A stretch of DNA of 37,500 bases from Monocercomonoides exilis (Eukaryota; Preaxostyla; Oxymonadida; Polymastigidae), in NCBI GenBank assembly GCA_001643675.2, contig LSRY02000036.1:125001-162500 (forward strand). The letters run 5' to 3'. Below the pieces are notes generated by a model, which was not told the DNA's origin, did not search any database, and saw nothing but the letters and a program-made list of their open reading frames with translations. A program made the position numbers and the translations under genes. Positions 1-11,663 of the stretch are shown here, in pieces (the first letter of the stretch is position 1; every line of letters begins with the position of its first letter).

Positions 1-193
1 ATTATAATTGGAGATAGAAGGAGACAGATTTGAAATAGCAGAAGAAGATAAAGAAGAAGACATGCTAAAGGGCGAAGAGGAAAAGAAAAGAGGAGAAGAT
101 CCATTATAATTCCTGTTTTGAACAATCTCATCAATTGGAGTGGAAGCATTGAAGAAGAGAGAAGAGACACAGCTGGACAGATCAGAGCTGCAT

Positions 194-571
194 TTAGCGA
201 GTGTGTCGCGACCGATCCAAAAGGCAGTTGAAACGCACCGCTTTGGAATTCGACTGATTAACTGAGAAGAAATAAAATGGAAGAGGAAAAAGATGAAGAA
301 GAAGACGATGATAATGATAGCGATGACGATTTTCACTTGAGTCATTCTGCTGTTTCATTTCTTCTTTTTCTTCAATATCTTCTTCTTCATCGGTTGTTGT
401 GCTTTCATTCATTCCAATGGGAATGATGTCTGACGTGATGAGTGCTGCCCTCAAAAGCGACAGGTCGTCTTTGCTGAGAGAGAAGCAGTCGTCGATGGTG
501 AACAGCACGAAATCTCTCAGCTGATCGCAGGAAACGAGATGGATGACTGGCTGTGGGATGAGGGGAAACAT
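194..571 (-). CDS. Tentative 3' part of a gene, product unknown
   Basis: I do not recognise the product. The first ATG in the frame is at 571. The first 75 or so codons have a GC-richer third position than the flanks and a mixed hydrophobic/charged composition, ending in an acidic tail (EEEDIEEKEE). A GT-AG intron fits at 262-336 (donor GTGAAAATC, acceptor TTCTCAG). With it, exon 571-337 joins 261-194 in phase and stops at TAA, giving about 100 residues; the frame is also open without splicing. The frame continues upstream of 571 to a TAA near 632, so the true start may lie in an upstream exon. After the acceptor, a different frame stays open to the window edge, so the 3' end is uncertain. 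This could be a real small gene or chance openness in pyrimidine-rich DNA. Confidence 0.35.
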   Translation of the reverse strand: MFPLIPQPVIHLVSCDQLRDFVLFTIDDCFSLSKDDLSLLRAALITSDIIPIGMNESTTTDEEEDIEEKEEMKQQNDSSENRHRYHYHRLLLHLFPLPFYFFSVNQSNSKAVRFNCLLDRSRHTR

Positions 572-607
572 AGCAACAATCGGTGGAATGTGTGTGGGAA
601 AGGACAA

Positions 608-1119
608 TAGCTCCGTTGGTGAAGAAGAAAGTTAAAAAGAAGAAGATGGTGAAGAAGGAAAAGATGCTGTTATAGAATTGGAAATATCAATGAAGAGTTA
701 AAATAAAATTGAAAAATCAACAAACAATAACGGAATTCAGAAAGTGAAAAGATATTCACAAAGATGTGTGGAAGACAGAATGCATGACATAGAAGATATG
801 TTGAAAGCCATAAAAGGACTTCGAACATATTCATAGAAAAGAAGTGAGATTGTATTGAAAAGAGCAACAAACGCAACACATATTCTCCTTATCGTTTACT
901 TCCATCACAAATATTGCTTTCAGTTTCCTCATTCAGATGTTCTTCTTTTTATTTGCTCATTGACATTAACGCTTTTCAAGAACGATCTTAAAATATGCTG
1001 TTTATTCATGAAAATATTGATTGATATTTTTGTGAAAATCAAAAAAGAAAACAGATAATTTATTGTTTTTTTTATATTTATTGAAAGTATTGTGAAATGA
1101 AAACACTTTTGTCAAAAGG
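608..1119. other. AT-rich intergenic stretch
   Basis: No convincing gene. A minus-strand frame around 724-834 could encode a hydrophobic leader and is followed by a GTTTGT donor-like site. I could not join it in frame to the downstream minus-strand reading frame without meeting a TAA. Otherwise it is AT-rich 3' flank of the hAT transposase. Confidence 0.5.
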
Positions 1120-3978
1120 CTAAATAGTTAAAAGAGCATTAAGAGCTTCTAATGATAGGGAATGCCTTCTGTCACCAGAGATCCTTTTCATTCTTGAAAA
1201 AATACGTTCACAGCTTGCTTCGCTGCATGGAGACGAAACTAATGAAAAACAGATGTTTGAGTATATAGTTTGAATAGGTCCTTTCTTTGTGATCTCTGCG
1301 TAAAACTTTTGTATGTCGTCTTCATATATGAAGCTTGGTGCTTCATTCAAAAATTCCAGAAACAGTTTGAAGCATATATCTCTGATTTCTTTCGATTGAT
1401 TTGATAAAACTGTTGTAATATATCTTTCAAAACTTTGTCTAATTCGTGTATCCCAGCAAGATGATATGGAACACACCACTTGATCACAAACTTCTTTCTC
1501 TTTTTCTGGTTCCAGACGGGAAATCAAACTAATCTTCTGGTTTGAAAACAGCACCTCCACATCATCTGTCCCATATTCTATTTCATCTGTTCCCTCTTCC
1601 ATTGAATCTTCAAGTGAGTCATGAGAATTATCTTCGAAAACAAGCGTTTGAGAAGATGTCAAGCATGTTGAAGAAAAACTTTCAGAAGAAGAAGAGCAGG
1701 AGGAAGCAGCTGAATGAATTGAAGAAGATTCATTCATGGTTTCATCTTTTTTCTTTTCGCTTTGTTTGAAGGGTTCGGACATAAAAAATTCATCATCTTC
1801 TGAACAATCTTCAGCCATGCATAAGCCAAACAAGTCCTCTTCACTAGACTCTGTCTCGCTTTCTTCACTTTTGCTTTCCTCTCTTGAAGTTTCTATAGTT
1901 TCAAATTCTGAACGCTTGAAATTGGACACCGTGCTGATAATGCAGTGAATTTCTTCGATAATTTCAATTGATTGAAAACTTTCATCTTCCTTGATTCCAT
2001 TTCTTATCAACTTTGTCATCGGGACACAATTGTCCTTTATTTCATGAAGTTCATCTGACACATGGTTCAATGCTTCAAAAAAACAGTCGTTTGTTAAAGA
2101 ATAACAAACAGATTGATGTTGTTGTTCCGTAAGACTTAGAGATGAATGATTTGAAACATCTTTTTCATTATGATCGGAAGAATTTGTTTTTAATTGATCC
2201 TTGAACGGTCGCTTTGAATCATTGCTTGAATTTGATATGGTTATATTTTTTTCTTTATCTAGATGATTGACGCTTGTTTCAATTGACGACGAAGATGATG
2301 GAAGTTTGGATGAAGTATTTGAAGCGCAAATGATAGGTGAACGTGTGAATGATGAATATTCCGAAGCTGAAGAGGATTGTTGTAATGAGATTAATTGCTT
2401 AGGCTCTGAATTCAACGGTAAACAAGAAATAGATTTTTCTGCTTCAAAAAAAGAAATTGAAAATTTATTTCGAATGTAATTTTGAAGTCCTGTTGGAGAC
2501 AATACATACGATAATGATATTAACTCACCAGTGTTCCCGGTTAACATGTAATTATGGAATATTATTATAAAATTAACGAAAACATTTTTCCATTCTGTTT
2601 CTTTAATAAATGAAAGATTTTTGATTCCATATAGCAAACCGAATGCATTCAGCACCTTTGGAAAGACATTTCCCATCTTTGTTCTTTCATTTTCCATTTC
2701 CAAATGTAATTTTTGAATTGGAAAAAGTAGAAGTTCTGTGATTATAATGTTTCTTATTTGATCGAATTGTAATAATTTTTCGTGAAATATCTTTTCTCTG
2801 TTTTTTCTTATAAAGCAACAAATAGAATACAAGCACAGCCATCTCGTTTGAATAAATGTCGGACATTTCCGTTTCAAGGATTTTTTCATAGAAGAAGTGC
2901 GGGCATTTTTTGCAAATTCTGTAATTATTGTTTTCTGGTTCTTCAGAAAAGGGATTTCAGAAAACGCGTGAACAATAACCAAATTCAACAAATGATTCAT
3001 ACAGTAAACGAAAAATGGAGCAGCCTTTAAATTTTCTATTAGTAATTTTTCATTATCTTCCATTGGAATTGTAATATTTTCAATTGCTTTTTTTTGAGGA
3101 CTTAAGCCATCCGAACAAAAACATCGAACATGCGCGTTGATTAGTGCCAGTTCCCGAATTACTGTCCAAGCTAGTTTTCTGTACTGCTTTGCATTGTTGC
3201 AGCATGGATATGCTTTCCAAAACACTGATGATGCATTTGGTACCAATGGAGCTATCGTAACAACTGTGCACTTCTGATTTCCCACAACACCTGAATCCAT
3301 CATAACGCACACGCCCATTCCCCTCAGTGCTGTATCACGCTTCTGTTTTGCAAATTCACTGTCCTCAATAACCATTCTTCGTATTTTCTTTCTTGTAAGG
3401 AATGGGAAAATGTTTGACGGAGACAGTCCTGGATTCATTTGAGATAAATGAATTAAGGCTGTGATAAAATTATTAAATTCTTCTGAAGACGCTGATAAGA
3501 AAGATATGTTGCAATGGCTTATTATTTTCGTAAATAAAGTCTGTAAATTGGTGGATGTGCTCTGAATCAGTGTTCTTTCTTTGCTCTCCCTTATGCGATC
3601 GATTTTTTGAAGAGCTTTCTTCTCTTTGAAAGAAAACATAATGCGATTTTCTAATAAAAAACAACGATGATTTCTTATTGCAACGTAACTGCGACGACCA
3701 CTTGTTCCACATGTTTGATTACCACGAACATTTGGGCATAAATATTGTTTATGATATTCTTTTGTTGGAGAGCCATCAATGTTAGAAGGAAAAAATGTAA
3801 TCCATATTTGATTATTGATGACCTCTAAAGATATTCTGGTTAAATATTCATTACTTTTCTTTGGGTGCTTGTAAACTTTTCTAATATTATCAAAGCAAAA
3901 AAATATTAAAGATTTAGCAACATCATACTTGCTCCTTTTTCATATGATCCCACTTGCTCCAGTTTTAGAAAACAACAT
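1120..3978 (-). pseudogene. hAT superfamily transposase, one in-frame TGA
   Basis: The uninterrupted part (3639-1120) encodes 839 residues. Hallmarks of the hAT family are visible: a C-x2-H-x-LNL motif (CMNHLLNL) about a quarter of the way in, an RW motif (QTRWLCLY) shortly after, and a C-terminal hAT dimerisation region with SPCSEASCERIFSRMKRIS followed by RRHSLSLEALNALL. A long serine/glutamate-rich insert of roughly 300 residues separates them. The same frame is open for another 100 codons upstream of the 3639 ATG, back to a TGA at 3942-3940. That extension has Cys and His residues that could belong to a BED-like zinc finger. Beyond the TGA the frame continues to an ATG at 3978. I read this as a full-length transposase with one nonsense codon. 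Alternatively it starts at 3639, or an upstream exon joins past the TGA. It ends in TAG. I did not find terminal inverted repeats or target duplications. Confidence 0.85.
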
Positions 3979-4802
3979 CCGTGATTGTTCAATTCTTCCA
4001 TTTTTCTAGCAAAAGCCAGTTTCTGATTAAGCGACACAAAAAATCATGCTTCAATTATCAAAACAAACGAAGCTAGTTATTAAACGCACGAACTATTTGA
4101 TTATCCACCAAGGCATTCTGAAATTCACTTAAAAGATTTTCACATTCAAACATGTTGGGTTTTGACATGAAAATTTTTCAAAGTCAAAAAAAGATCGACC
4201 AGTCTGTGACTTGGGCAATTTTCAAAAAAAACTGATCCGGTCAAAACCCATAAACGGATGCTTTTTTTCTAAAAAAGTTTTTTCAGATTATTATATATTC
4301 AATAAGAATTTTTTTTTCTTTTAATCTTAATTTTTTTTTTCATTTTGAAATTATAAAGTGCATGAAAAATGAACTGTTAAACTTATGTATTATTTAAATA
4401 AAATTTAACTGTATTTTGACTTCAATCATTTTTAAAGTCAGTCAATAACAAATTTTCCAAAGTCAAAAGTCTGAAGTCACCCAGGCTTATTCCATCCATA
4501 ACTTCGATTTGAAAATATTGAATGAAATAATTGTTTAAAAAATAATCATCCATTTAAAAAAATGAATTATCTCATATTTTTTTTTTCCAAAAATGGCTGA
4601 ATTTCAATTTCTGTCATCCAATATAATTCAACAATTATCAATTTCTGAATGAAACCAGAATTTGTTGTGTACGTTGATAATTACAACTGGCAGATACTTT
4701 TTTATTAGCACAATTGCAATCATAAATAACGAATATTTTTTTTGAAAGTTGTTTATGATCATATATTGTGTAATTTAAATTGGATCATAGTTTATTCATA
4801 AA
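3979..4802. other. AT-rich intergenic DNA with AAGTCA-type motifs
   Basis: No gene seen. Between about 4160 and 4490 the hexamer AAGTCA and its complement recur many times, and two stretches share the start CAAAGTCAAAA (about 4177 and 4459). They end in GTGACTTGGGC and GTCACCCAGGC respectively. Clusters like this are common in subterminal regions of DNA transposons, and the hAT transposase lies next door, but no clean paired terminus was found. The last 100 bases are the upstream region of the plus-strand gene at 4803. Confidence 0.4.
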
Positions 4803-6038
4803 ATGGAAAAAGAATTGGAAGAAGTTGAAAATGCAAACATTCCACAGCAAATTTGTGAGTTTGCAAATAATTTGAATGAGAGCCAGCGAACAAAATGCAT
4901 GGACCTGTTTTCGAGATGCGCTCCTTGTTTGCCTTTGCCATCTGAATTGGAACAGTTTGGAGGAACTCTCAGTGTTTCCGAAAAGGCCGCATTTTGGCAA
5001 ACTATTTCTCGTTTGCAGAGCCAGCAGGAAAGCAATGAGCCTCCGTCAAGCTTGCCTACCTTAGAAATCGATAATTCGTCTCTTCATACCATGCCTGCAT
5101 TTGAAGAAGTGGGCAATGCACGCCCTGCTACCGCTGTCGTTGGTGCCGGAACAACTGCGGTTTCGGGAGATCCGGCTCCAAAGAATAAGTGGGAACTGAG
5201 CTTTGTTGCACCAATTATCGATGAATTAGGCGTTCCGTCTCGGAAGTATTTTTCTGATCTTGTGAAGAAGTCCCCCGTAGTTGGAGTGGATGAAAACGAT
5301 AAGACCCCTTATTCGAGCTCAACAGAAGTTCAACGCGCGGCTGCAAGGATAGCCATCGAAAATAACACTTTTCAGAGAGACAGGTTCCTGGACGAGGATC
5401 AAAAAGCTATTATTTCTGCATTCAAGCGGGAGTGGGAAAAGGACAAAAAACGAGTAGCGTGCAACAAACGATATTGCATCTGTGAGACTACATTTTACAT
5501 TTATATAAGCATTATATTTTTGATTTGTCTCATTTTCATAATGTTAGCAAGCTTAACGTTCGGAACGGAAGCGCCAGTTATCTCCTTTATTCCATTTATT
5601 GTTGTTGGGGTGTTGCTTGTTGTACTGCCTATGTCGCTGTGTGCTTGTGCTTACTTCTGTGTTGGGCCAAATTATTGGGGAAAAGTTAGAGATTTGACAT
5701 CAGATGAATTAGATTCTGTTCTGAGAGAAATCACAAGGCCGTGTGTGGAGCAGAGGGTGAAAGATTGGAGGAGGAAAAAGGAGTGGAGATGGCTGATGTC
5801 AAGGAAAGAAAGAAAGGAGGAAGAAAAAATTGACAAAGAGGAGGAAGAACAAAAGATAAAGGAAGAGAAAAGAAGAATAGAAAGAGAAACCGCAATAGAA
5901 ATGGAGATGAAGTCAAAACAGGCTCTATCAGAAAGAGGCAAAGAATCAGAGAACTTGATATTTAGTGGTTCGTATGAAGCTAATGCGGCTGCTGTGGATG
6001 TTGGAACAGGAGCATTTGACAAAAATGAAGTTTATTAA
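4803..6038 (+). CDS. Two-transmembrane-segment protein with charged coiled-coil tail
   Basis: A single exon of 411 codons from an ATG at 4803 to TAA. I do not recognise a named family. Residues 1-75 are helical and acidic, and 80-125 are Ser/Thr/Pro/Ala-rich and probably disordered. Residues 130-225 contain a basic helix ending in KDKKRVACNKRYCICETT. Two hydrophobic segments follow at about 231-253 and 259-287, with a Cys-rich end (CACAYFC) to the second. Residues 320-385 are a very charged Lys/Glu/Arg helix likely to form a coiled coil. There is no N-terminal signal peptide, so both termini are probably on the same, likely cytosolic, side of a membrane hairpin. The layout suggests a membrane-anchored scaffold, which is inference only. 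The Glu-rich end overlaps long open frames on the opposite strand, which are shadows. Confidence 0.8.
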   Translation: MEKELEEVENANIPQQICEFANNLNESQRTKCMDLFSRCAPCLPLPSELEQFGGTLSVSEKAAFWQTISRLQSQQESNEPPSSLPTLEIDNSSLHTMPAFEEVGNARPATAVVGAGTTAVSGDPAPKNKWELSFVAPIIDELGVPSRKYFSDLVKKSPVVGVDENDKTPYSSSTEVQRAAARIAIENNTFQRDRFLDEDQKAIISAFKREWEKDKKRVACNKRYCICETTFYIYISIIFLICLIFIMLASLTFGTEAPVISFIPFIVVGVLLVVLPMSLCACAYFCVGPNYWGKVRDLTSDELDSVLREITRPCVEQRVKDWRRKKEWRWLMSRKERKEEEKIDKEEEEQKIKEEKRRIERETAIEMEMKSKQALSERGKESENLIFSGSYEANAAAVDVGTGAFDKNEVY

Positions 6039-7352
6039 AACGCATATTTTAGAGCAACGAACAATTGATCAAGAAAACTTTTTATTTTGTTTTTATGTAT
6101 GTTCGAATTAAATTCAGTTAAAAGATCAATTGGTTTTTGTGAAAAATCATGTCTTTATTTACACTTTATATGTTCAAAATTCCAAACTTGTTTTTTTTTT
6201 TTTTTAATTTTATTTTATTTTATTTTTCGACTGGAATTTAGAGATTTGATTGATTTCTTTCCTTTTTGAGGTGAATTATTTGTATGTTGAAGTATTTGAT
6301 ATATATATATATTTTTTTTCCTTTAATATTTTTTCAAAAATTTTGGTTTTTTTGTTTGTCGTACCATAATGTTGAATGTTGGAGTGTTTTTGATATGTAT
6401 AGGGTTATTGTAAATATTGTGATACGATACACGTTGACTTTATTTATGTTATGTGCTTTTCGAGCAACACGGAATAAAGTTGAGAGGGGAATAGTTTCAT
6501 TTTAAACAAGATCAAAAGAATCTATTTTGATACATAAGATATTGTTTTGTTGACTGAAAAGCAAAGCATTTTTGGATAAATATCGAAGATTACTGCAAAA
6601 TAAATTCCACTCAAGATTGAAATTTTGCTTTATATTTTGAAAAAAAGTTATGAATATGAAAACGAGAGAGATGGAAAAGCTATCACTAAACTGAATGATT
6701 TGTCTCGAAGCTTTCTTGAATTTAAGAAAGCATTTTCAAAAAGAGATTACTCTATGAAGGAAAAAAAAAATGTTATTCGATTGATTAAAGCAAAAATCAA
6801 ACCAATACGAATCAATGAAAATTGTTTCTGTTCAACATTCACCATTTTTCATTCATTTTTATTTTATTTTATTTTTTTTTCCCAAAAAAATAAACAAAAA
6901 AAGGAAGTGAACATTCTTCACAGCTCGCAATATTCAATTTCAACAATAAGTTGCATTCAGATCTATTGCAGGATCAAAATGATATTATTATTAAATGTAT
7001 GAAAAGCAAATTTCCCCTCACGCAAACATTCCGATTACAACCAAAATACAATACAAACAACACCAAAAAAGAATTAAAAAAAAAAAATAAAAAATCTATT
7101 TCATTAGAAAGTTCACAAACAATAATAATTCTTAACAGTTTCTTCTCTGTTCAATAACTTAACTTGAGTTTAAAGGCTTCAAATAAATATAGTAAATAAC
7201 AGTTGCAAAACCTGATAATTAACTTCGAACAGCAAAACAAAGAAAGCCTTAATTGAACTCATTATCGCACTCAAAAAAGCTATTAAACTTTTAAAAAATA
7301 TAAATCAAAATCAAAATAAGGCTCGTGAACAATAAAATAAAAATCATTACGT
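6039..7352. other. AT-rich intergenic DNA between a plus and a minus gene
   Basis: This holds the 3' flanks of two convergent genes. It contains poly-T and poly-A runs and a short TA tract near 6301. A weak plus-strand frame at about 6640-6820 is rich in Lys, Glu and Asn, but has no recognisable motif and no splice partner, so I do not call it a gene. Confidence 0.5.
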
Positions 7353-8510
7353 TTAGTCATCGTCAAGTGTCAGAGAATAATCAATCATGCACTCAATGTA
7401 AAAGGCCCTGTCAATCGTTCCATCCGGATTCTTTGGTATCTGATCGAGAACCTTTTTGGCATCTGATAACGAAACCCCAAAAGTGTTGGGAAGAAGTGTA
7501 AGTGCATGCAAAACATTAGTGGGTTCGTAAGGCTTCGAAGGATCACTTGGATGCGGAGTGGAGTGGAAGTCCAACTTCTTTCGCAGATCTTCTCTTTCTT
7601 TTTCAGATATTTTCTTTTTCGGATAAAAAGGTGAATGACTAAAGCCAAATCCTTGACTCTTCATTTTTTTACTTCCAAAATCGCTATGGCCAAAGCTATC
7701 ATGATGACTTTCGTGATGAGAGCCCCAACCTCCTGATCCAGAATTCGATCCCCATCCGTGAGATGGAGGACCAGAAGGAGGAGCACCCCATCCAGGGCCT
7801 GAAGGGCCAGCAGGTGGAGCTCCCCAGCCGGGTCCCGAAGGCCCAGATGGAGGAGCACCCCAACCAGGGCCAGATGGCCCGGATGCAGGGGCCATCCAAG
7901 CAGGAGGCGAAGGCCCAGAAGGAGGAGCCCCCCAACCAGGTCCTGAAGGTCCCGACGGTGGAGCACCCCAACCTGGAGGTGGAGGTCCGCATGGAGGTGC
8001 GCCCCAGCCAGGTCCAGACGGTCCAGTTGGTGGAACGCCACAACCAAATGGCGGTCCTCCAGTTGGAGGAGTCATCGTTAAGCTCATTCCAGGCATCCCC
8101 ATAAAGCCTCTCATTGAAATCTGTGAACCTCCTCCTGAAGTTGGTCCAGCAGAAACGCTCATTCCCGGCATTCCCATAAAACCCCCAACAGAAACTTGAG
8201 ATCCTCCATCTGAAGTTGGTCCTGCTGACATCGAAAATCCTGGCATTGTTCCCATGAAACCTTTCATCGCTGCATCAGGAGTTGGAACGGTTCCCATTGT
8301 TAGATAATACATGCACGCTCCAACAAAATCATCCTCTGAAATATTTTTATCTTGAAGGGTCAACAATCTGTGTATTGTCTCTGCATCTTGATCTGATATT
8401 TCTTTTCCACACTTTTTAATTGCCTTTGCAATGTGTTTGGGTTTTATCTCATCCCCAAGTCTCTTTTTGTACTTTCTTCTCAAAGTCTCTTCATACTGTT
8501 GCGAAGACAT
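7353..8510 (-). CDS. Gly/Pro/Trp-repeat protein with EF-hand-like ends
   Basis: A single exon of 385 residues from the ATG at 8510 (MSSQQYEE) to TAA. The frame is open a few codons further upstream but without an ATG. The N-terminal 70 residues and the C-terminal 90 are predicted helical, with EF-hand-like pairs: an N-terminal segment around DKNISEDDFVGACMYY, and a C-terminal loop NPDGTIDRAFYIECM with D/N-x-D-G spacing. The calcium loops are incomplete, so binding is doubtful. Between them lie three copies of a Met/Gly unit (GFMGMPGMS type), then at least seven copies of a 12-residue GPSGPGWGAPPS unit, then a Gly/Ser/His stretch. The architecture resembles penta-EF-hand proteins with Gly/Pro-rich tails or calmodulin-like cytoskeletal proteins. 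The precise family is unknown. Confidence 0.8.
   Translation of the reverse strand: MSSQQYEETLRRKYKKRLGDEIKPKHIAKAIKKCGKEISDQDAETIHRLLTLQDKNISEDDFVGACMYYLTMGTVPTPDAAMKGFMGTMPGFSMSAGPTSDGGSQVSVGGFMGMPGMSVSAGPTSGGGSQISMRGFMGMPGMSLTMTPPTGGPPFGCGVPPTGPSGPGWGAPPCGPPPPGWGAPPSGPSGPGWGAPPSGPSPPAWMAPASGPSGPGWGAPPSGPSGPGWGAPPAGPSGPGWGAPPSGPPSHGWGSNSGSGGWGSHHESHHDSFGHSDFGSKKMKSQGFGFSHSPFYPKKKISEKEREDLRKKLDFHSTPHPSDPSKPYEPTNVLHALTLLPNTFGVSLSDAKKVLDQIPKNPDGTIDRAFYIECMIDYSLTLDDD
7757..8045 (-). repeat. 36-bp tandem repeats encoding GPSGPGWGAPPS units
   Basis: Seven full and one partial copies of a 36-bp unit lie inside the Gly/Pro/Trp protein gene. They are GC-rich compared with the surrounding DNA. The copies differ at single residues (GPPPPGWG, GPSPPAWM, GPSGPGWG), so the array has expanded and diverged in frame. 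Confidence 0.85.
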
Positions 8511-9161
8511 TTTACAAATTTCTTTCAAAATAGATCCGAACCATTTGCGTAAAACAACAAAGAAAAAATAATTCTATTATTATTGGAAAAAATAAGTTAA
8601 TTCGACAAGGCAAACTATGAAAGGCAAACATTTCACTAAATTTTTTCTGATAGTGTGCATATCGTTTATTTGTGGGGATGACTGATTTTTTAATTTTTTC
8701 AAAAATTTTCAAAAAAAAGACTATTTGGTGTGAAATGATAGTTTTGGAGGGAAGAGTTTTTTTAATTGTGTGAATTAAACAAATTATATTATTATATATT
8801 GACACAAAACTCGAGTTCAATGGAACATGGGGTGAAATACTCTCATTAATGAAAAAATAACATTTGTTTCAATCTTTTTCTGCAATCATTAAATTACAAC
8901 TCTCGAATTCTCTTGCAAAAAAACGCAAAAATATTCAAAAAGCAAAAAATTTCGTCCAACATGAATGATCCTTTTAGAAACCATTCTAAGTTAATATTTT
9001 CAAAATGTTTATTGAAATAAAATGCCATTAAATAAATACTTTCATTTCACAAATATAGCCGCAATATTATTTATTGAAAAAAAACATCAAAATTTAAAGA
9101 ATATAAATAAAAATTTGGTTAATAAAAATAAAAATAAAAATTAAAAAATAAAAAATAGCTT
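8511..9161. other. AT-rich intergenic DNA
   Basis: This is the upstream flank of the minus-strand Gly/Pro/Trp gene (8510) and the 3' flank of the minus-strand armadillo-like gene (9162). It contains runs of AAAAT/TAAAA near 9100-9160. No gene or structured element seen. Confidence 0.5.
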
Positions 9162-11632
9162 TCACGTGGAAATTCTTCTTGCAAGATTTTTAATTGCGAA
9201 TGTTTTCCCTCTGTAGGCTAATTCCTTCAATTGATTTACCACAACTTCATTGCTGTTCCATCTTGCCTGAATGTTTGAATCAAAGCAAACTTCTTCACCA
9301 TTCGCAGTGGTTAAAAGAGAGAGATAAAGTGCACGCATCGTGTATATCAAGACAGATGTGTCTTTGTCTGCCAAAAGTGTTTCAAGAGTTGCTAAGCCTT
9401 CATGGTTATTGAAAAATTTTCGGTTATCTGAAGGAAATATATATAAATATCGAATAAATGAATCAAAAATCATGGAATAATATAAATGGAAAAAAATAAT
9501 GTTTAAAAAAGAAAAGGGGGAAAAAAAAAATAAAACAGAGTAAAATAAAATAAAATAAAAATAAAAATAAAATAAAATAAATAAATTCTAATTCTCAAGT
9601 TTTTTACCAAAACACACCAACACATTCGTTCAAATAGCAGAAAGCCTGTGCACAGCGCCTGCGAACACTGACGCTGTCTGAAGAAGAGCGAACAACCAAG
9701 TTCTTCAGAATTGGCATCAGATACTCATTTTTAATCTTCATTTTTTTGCTAATCAAACAAAATGCACAAGACGCCCGCTCGTCAATGCACCTCATCACTT
9801 CCTCCTCTTTCTGCGTTCGCAATTCAATCAGTTTTTCATCATTCAGCTCTGATTCTTTTCTCCGCCTGCGTTTTTCATCTCGCTCAGCCGCTGCGTCTGC
9901 ATCGATCTCTGCAGAAGAGCTGGAATTCGACTCACCAACTGCCTGATTTATTGTATCACTTGCATTTCCCTCATGTTCAGAACAGAGGCCATGGCTATCG
10001 ACTTTGTTTCCATTTCCTTTAGCTTCTTCTTCCCCATCTTCTTCCTCTTCTTCTTCTTCTTCTTCCTCTTCTCCTCCTTCCTCCACGGGCAGCCCAACCC
10101 TCCACCTGTGCACCATCTCCACCAGCCCCACCCACTGCTGCATCGATGAATCTGCCCACGTGTTGCGGAAATACACTGCATAGCTATTCACATGCAGCTG
10201 ATCCTTCTCTACATCCTTCGCATAGATCTCCAGCGTGATGTCGCTGTCTGCTCTGAAATGGTCCTTTTCATAGGCTGCCTGCTCAGCTCCCCGGAAAGCA
10301 ATGCGATGGAGACACTCAACACACAGAAGAGGCACCTCCATGTCAATCTGTGACACCGCTTTCTCTCTCCATTCCCTCCACTCCCTCTTCACACGCCCCT
10401 TCGCACTTTGCCCTCTTTCAAGTGTGTTTGCAGAGGTATTCTCTTCTTCTGACTCAACTCCATTCTCCTCTGTATATGCTTTCTTTCTTTCATCGCTTTT
10501 CATCAAACTTTTTTGTTTCTTCTCTGACTTGTACAGCGATATCCACATCCTCATCTCCTCCTTGATTCGGTCTCTGTGCGCATTGACTGTTGCCACAAGG
10601 CGGGTGACGAGGTAGCTCCGAACCATCCGCTCCAGCACCGCCTTCGAACTGGCATTGCACAGCAGAGGAATGACAAACCACATTATTGATGATATGTTCT
10701 CACCAGATCCGCTGTTGCGAATGATGTGTGAGACAAACGAGGAATCTGAAGGAGAGGAACTGAGGAGCGGGCTGCGTGAAGACTGAGAAGAAGAAGAAGA
10801 GGAAGAGGAAGAAGAAGAAGACTGTTGATTCTGTTGTTGGCGTTGGCCTTCCAATGCCAAATGGTGTTTGGGATAAGAAACAAGCATGAAAAACAGGTTA
10901 GCCAAAGAAGAATTAGCGAACGTGTCAAGATTCAGCGTCGCATCTGGCCCTCCACTTCCAAAGCACTCTCGTCTGCCTGCAAACACATTCACAAACACAA
11001 TCAGCACAAAACACACCACCTTCGCCACAACTGCATACTCCAGTGGCGATGGGAGGGAGTTTGGATCGTACTGCGGGATAGGAGGGGGGATGTGCTGCTT
11101 CGAAGGGAGCAGAAGCGACAGCGCCTCAAACACAGTTTCGGCAGTGAACTTGCGCAGGCGCTGTTCTCGAATCACCACACGCTCCTCATCCTCGTCGTTC
11201 AGCACAGCCAGCAGCATCTCTTTCTCACTCAGCGGGGCAGATGAAAGCAAAGAGCGGAATTTGGCAATCAGATCTTCAACTGCATCGTCGGCTTCTTCTT
11301 CGTCTGCAAAGTGCTCAGCAACTGCAGGCTTCAGCCCTTTTCTAAGGCGCTCTATGAGTTCATCTTCAGAAGCATTCAGTTTCTGTTCAAGTTTCATGGG
11401 CATCTTCTGTTTAAGCACGATTTCTTCGATGGTGGGCTTGTGGACAACAAGGAGGCAGTTGAAGAAGATGTTGATGGCATACAGCCGGATTTCTGGATAA
11501 TAGAAGGAAGCACCCAGAGAACTGGATATGCAGTGAAATATTGCGTTATTTTGTTGGATTTAAAAAGATAAATACATTGAAAGATTAATTTAATTTGAAA
11601 AAAAGAAGAAAATTGAGGGGTTTTTAAGTTGA

Positions 11633-11663
<31 letters not shown>

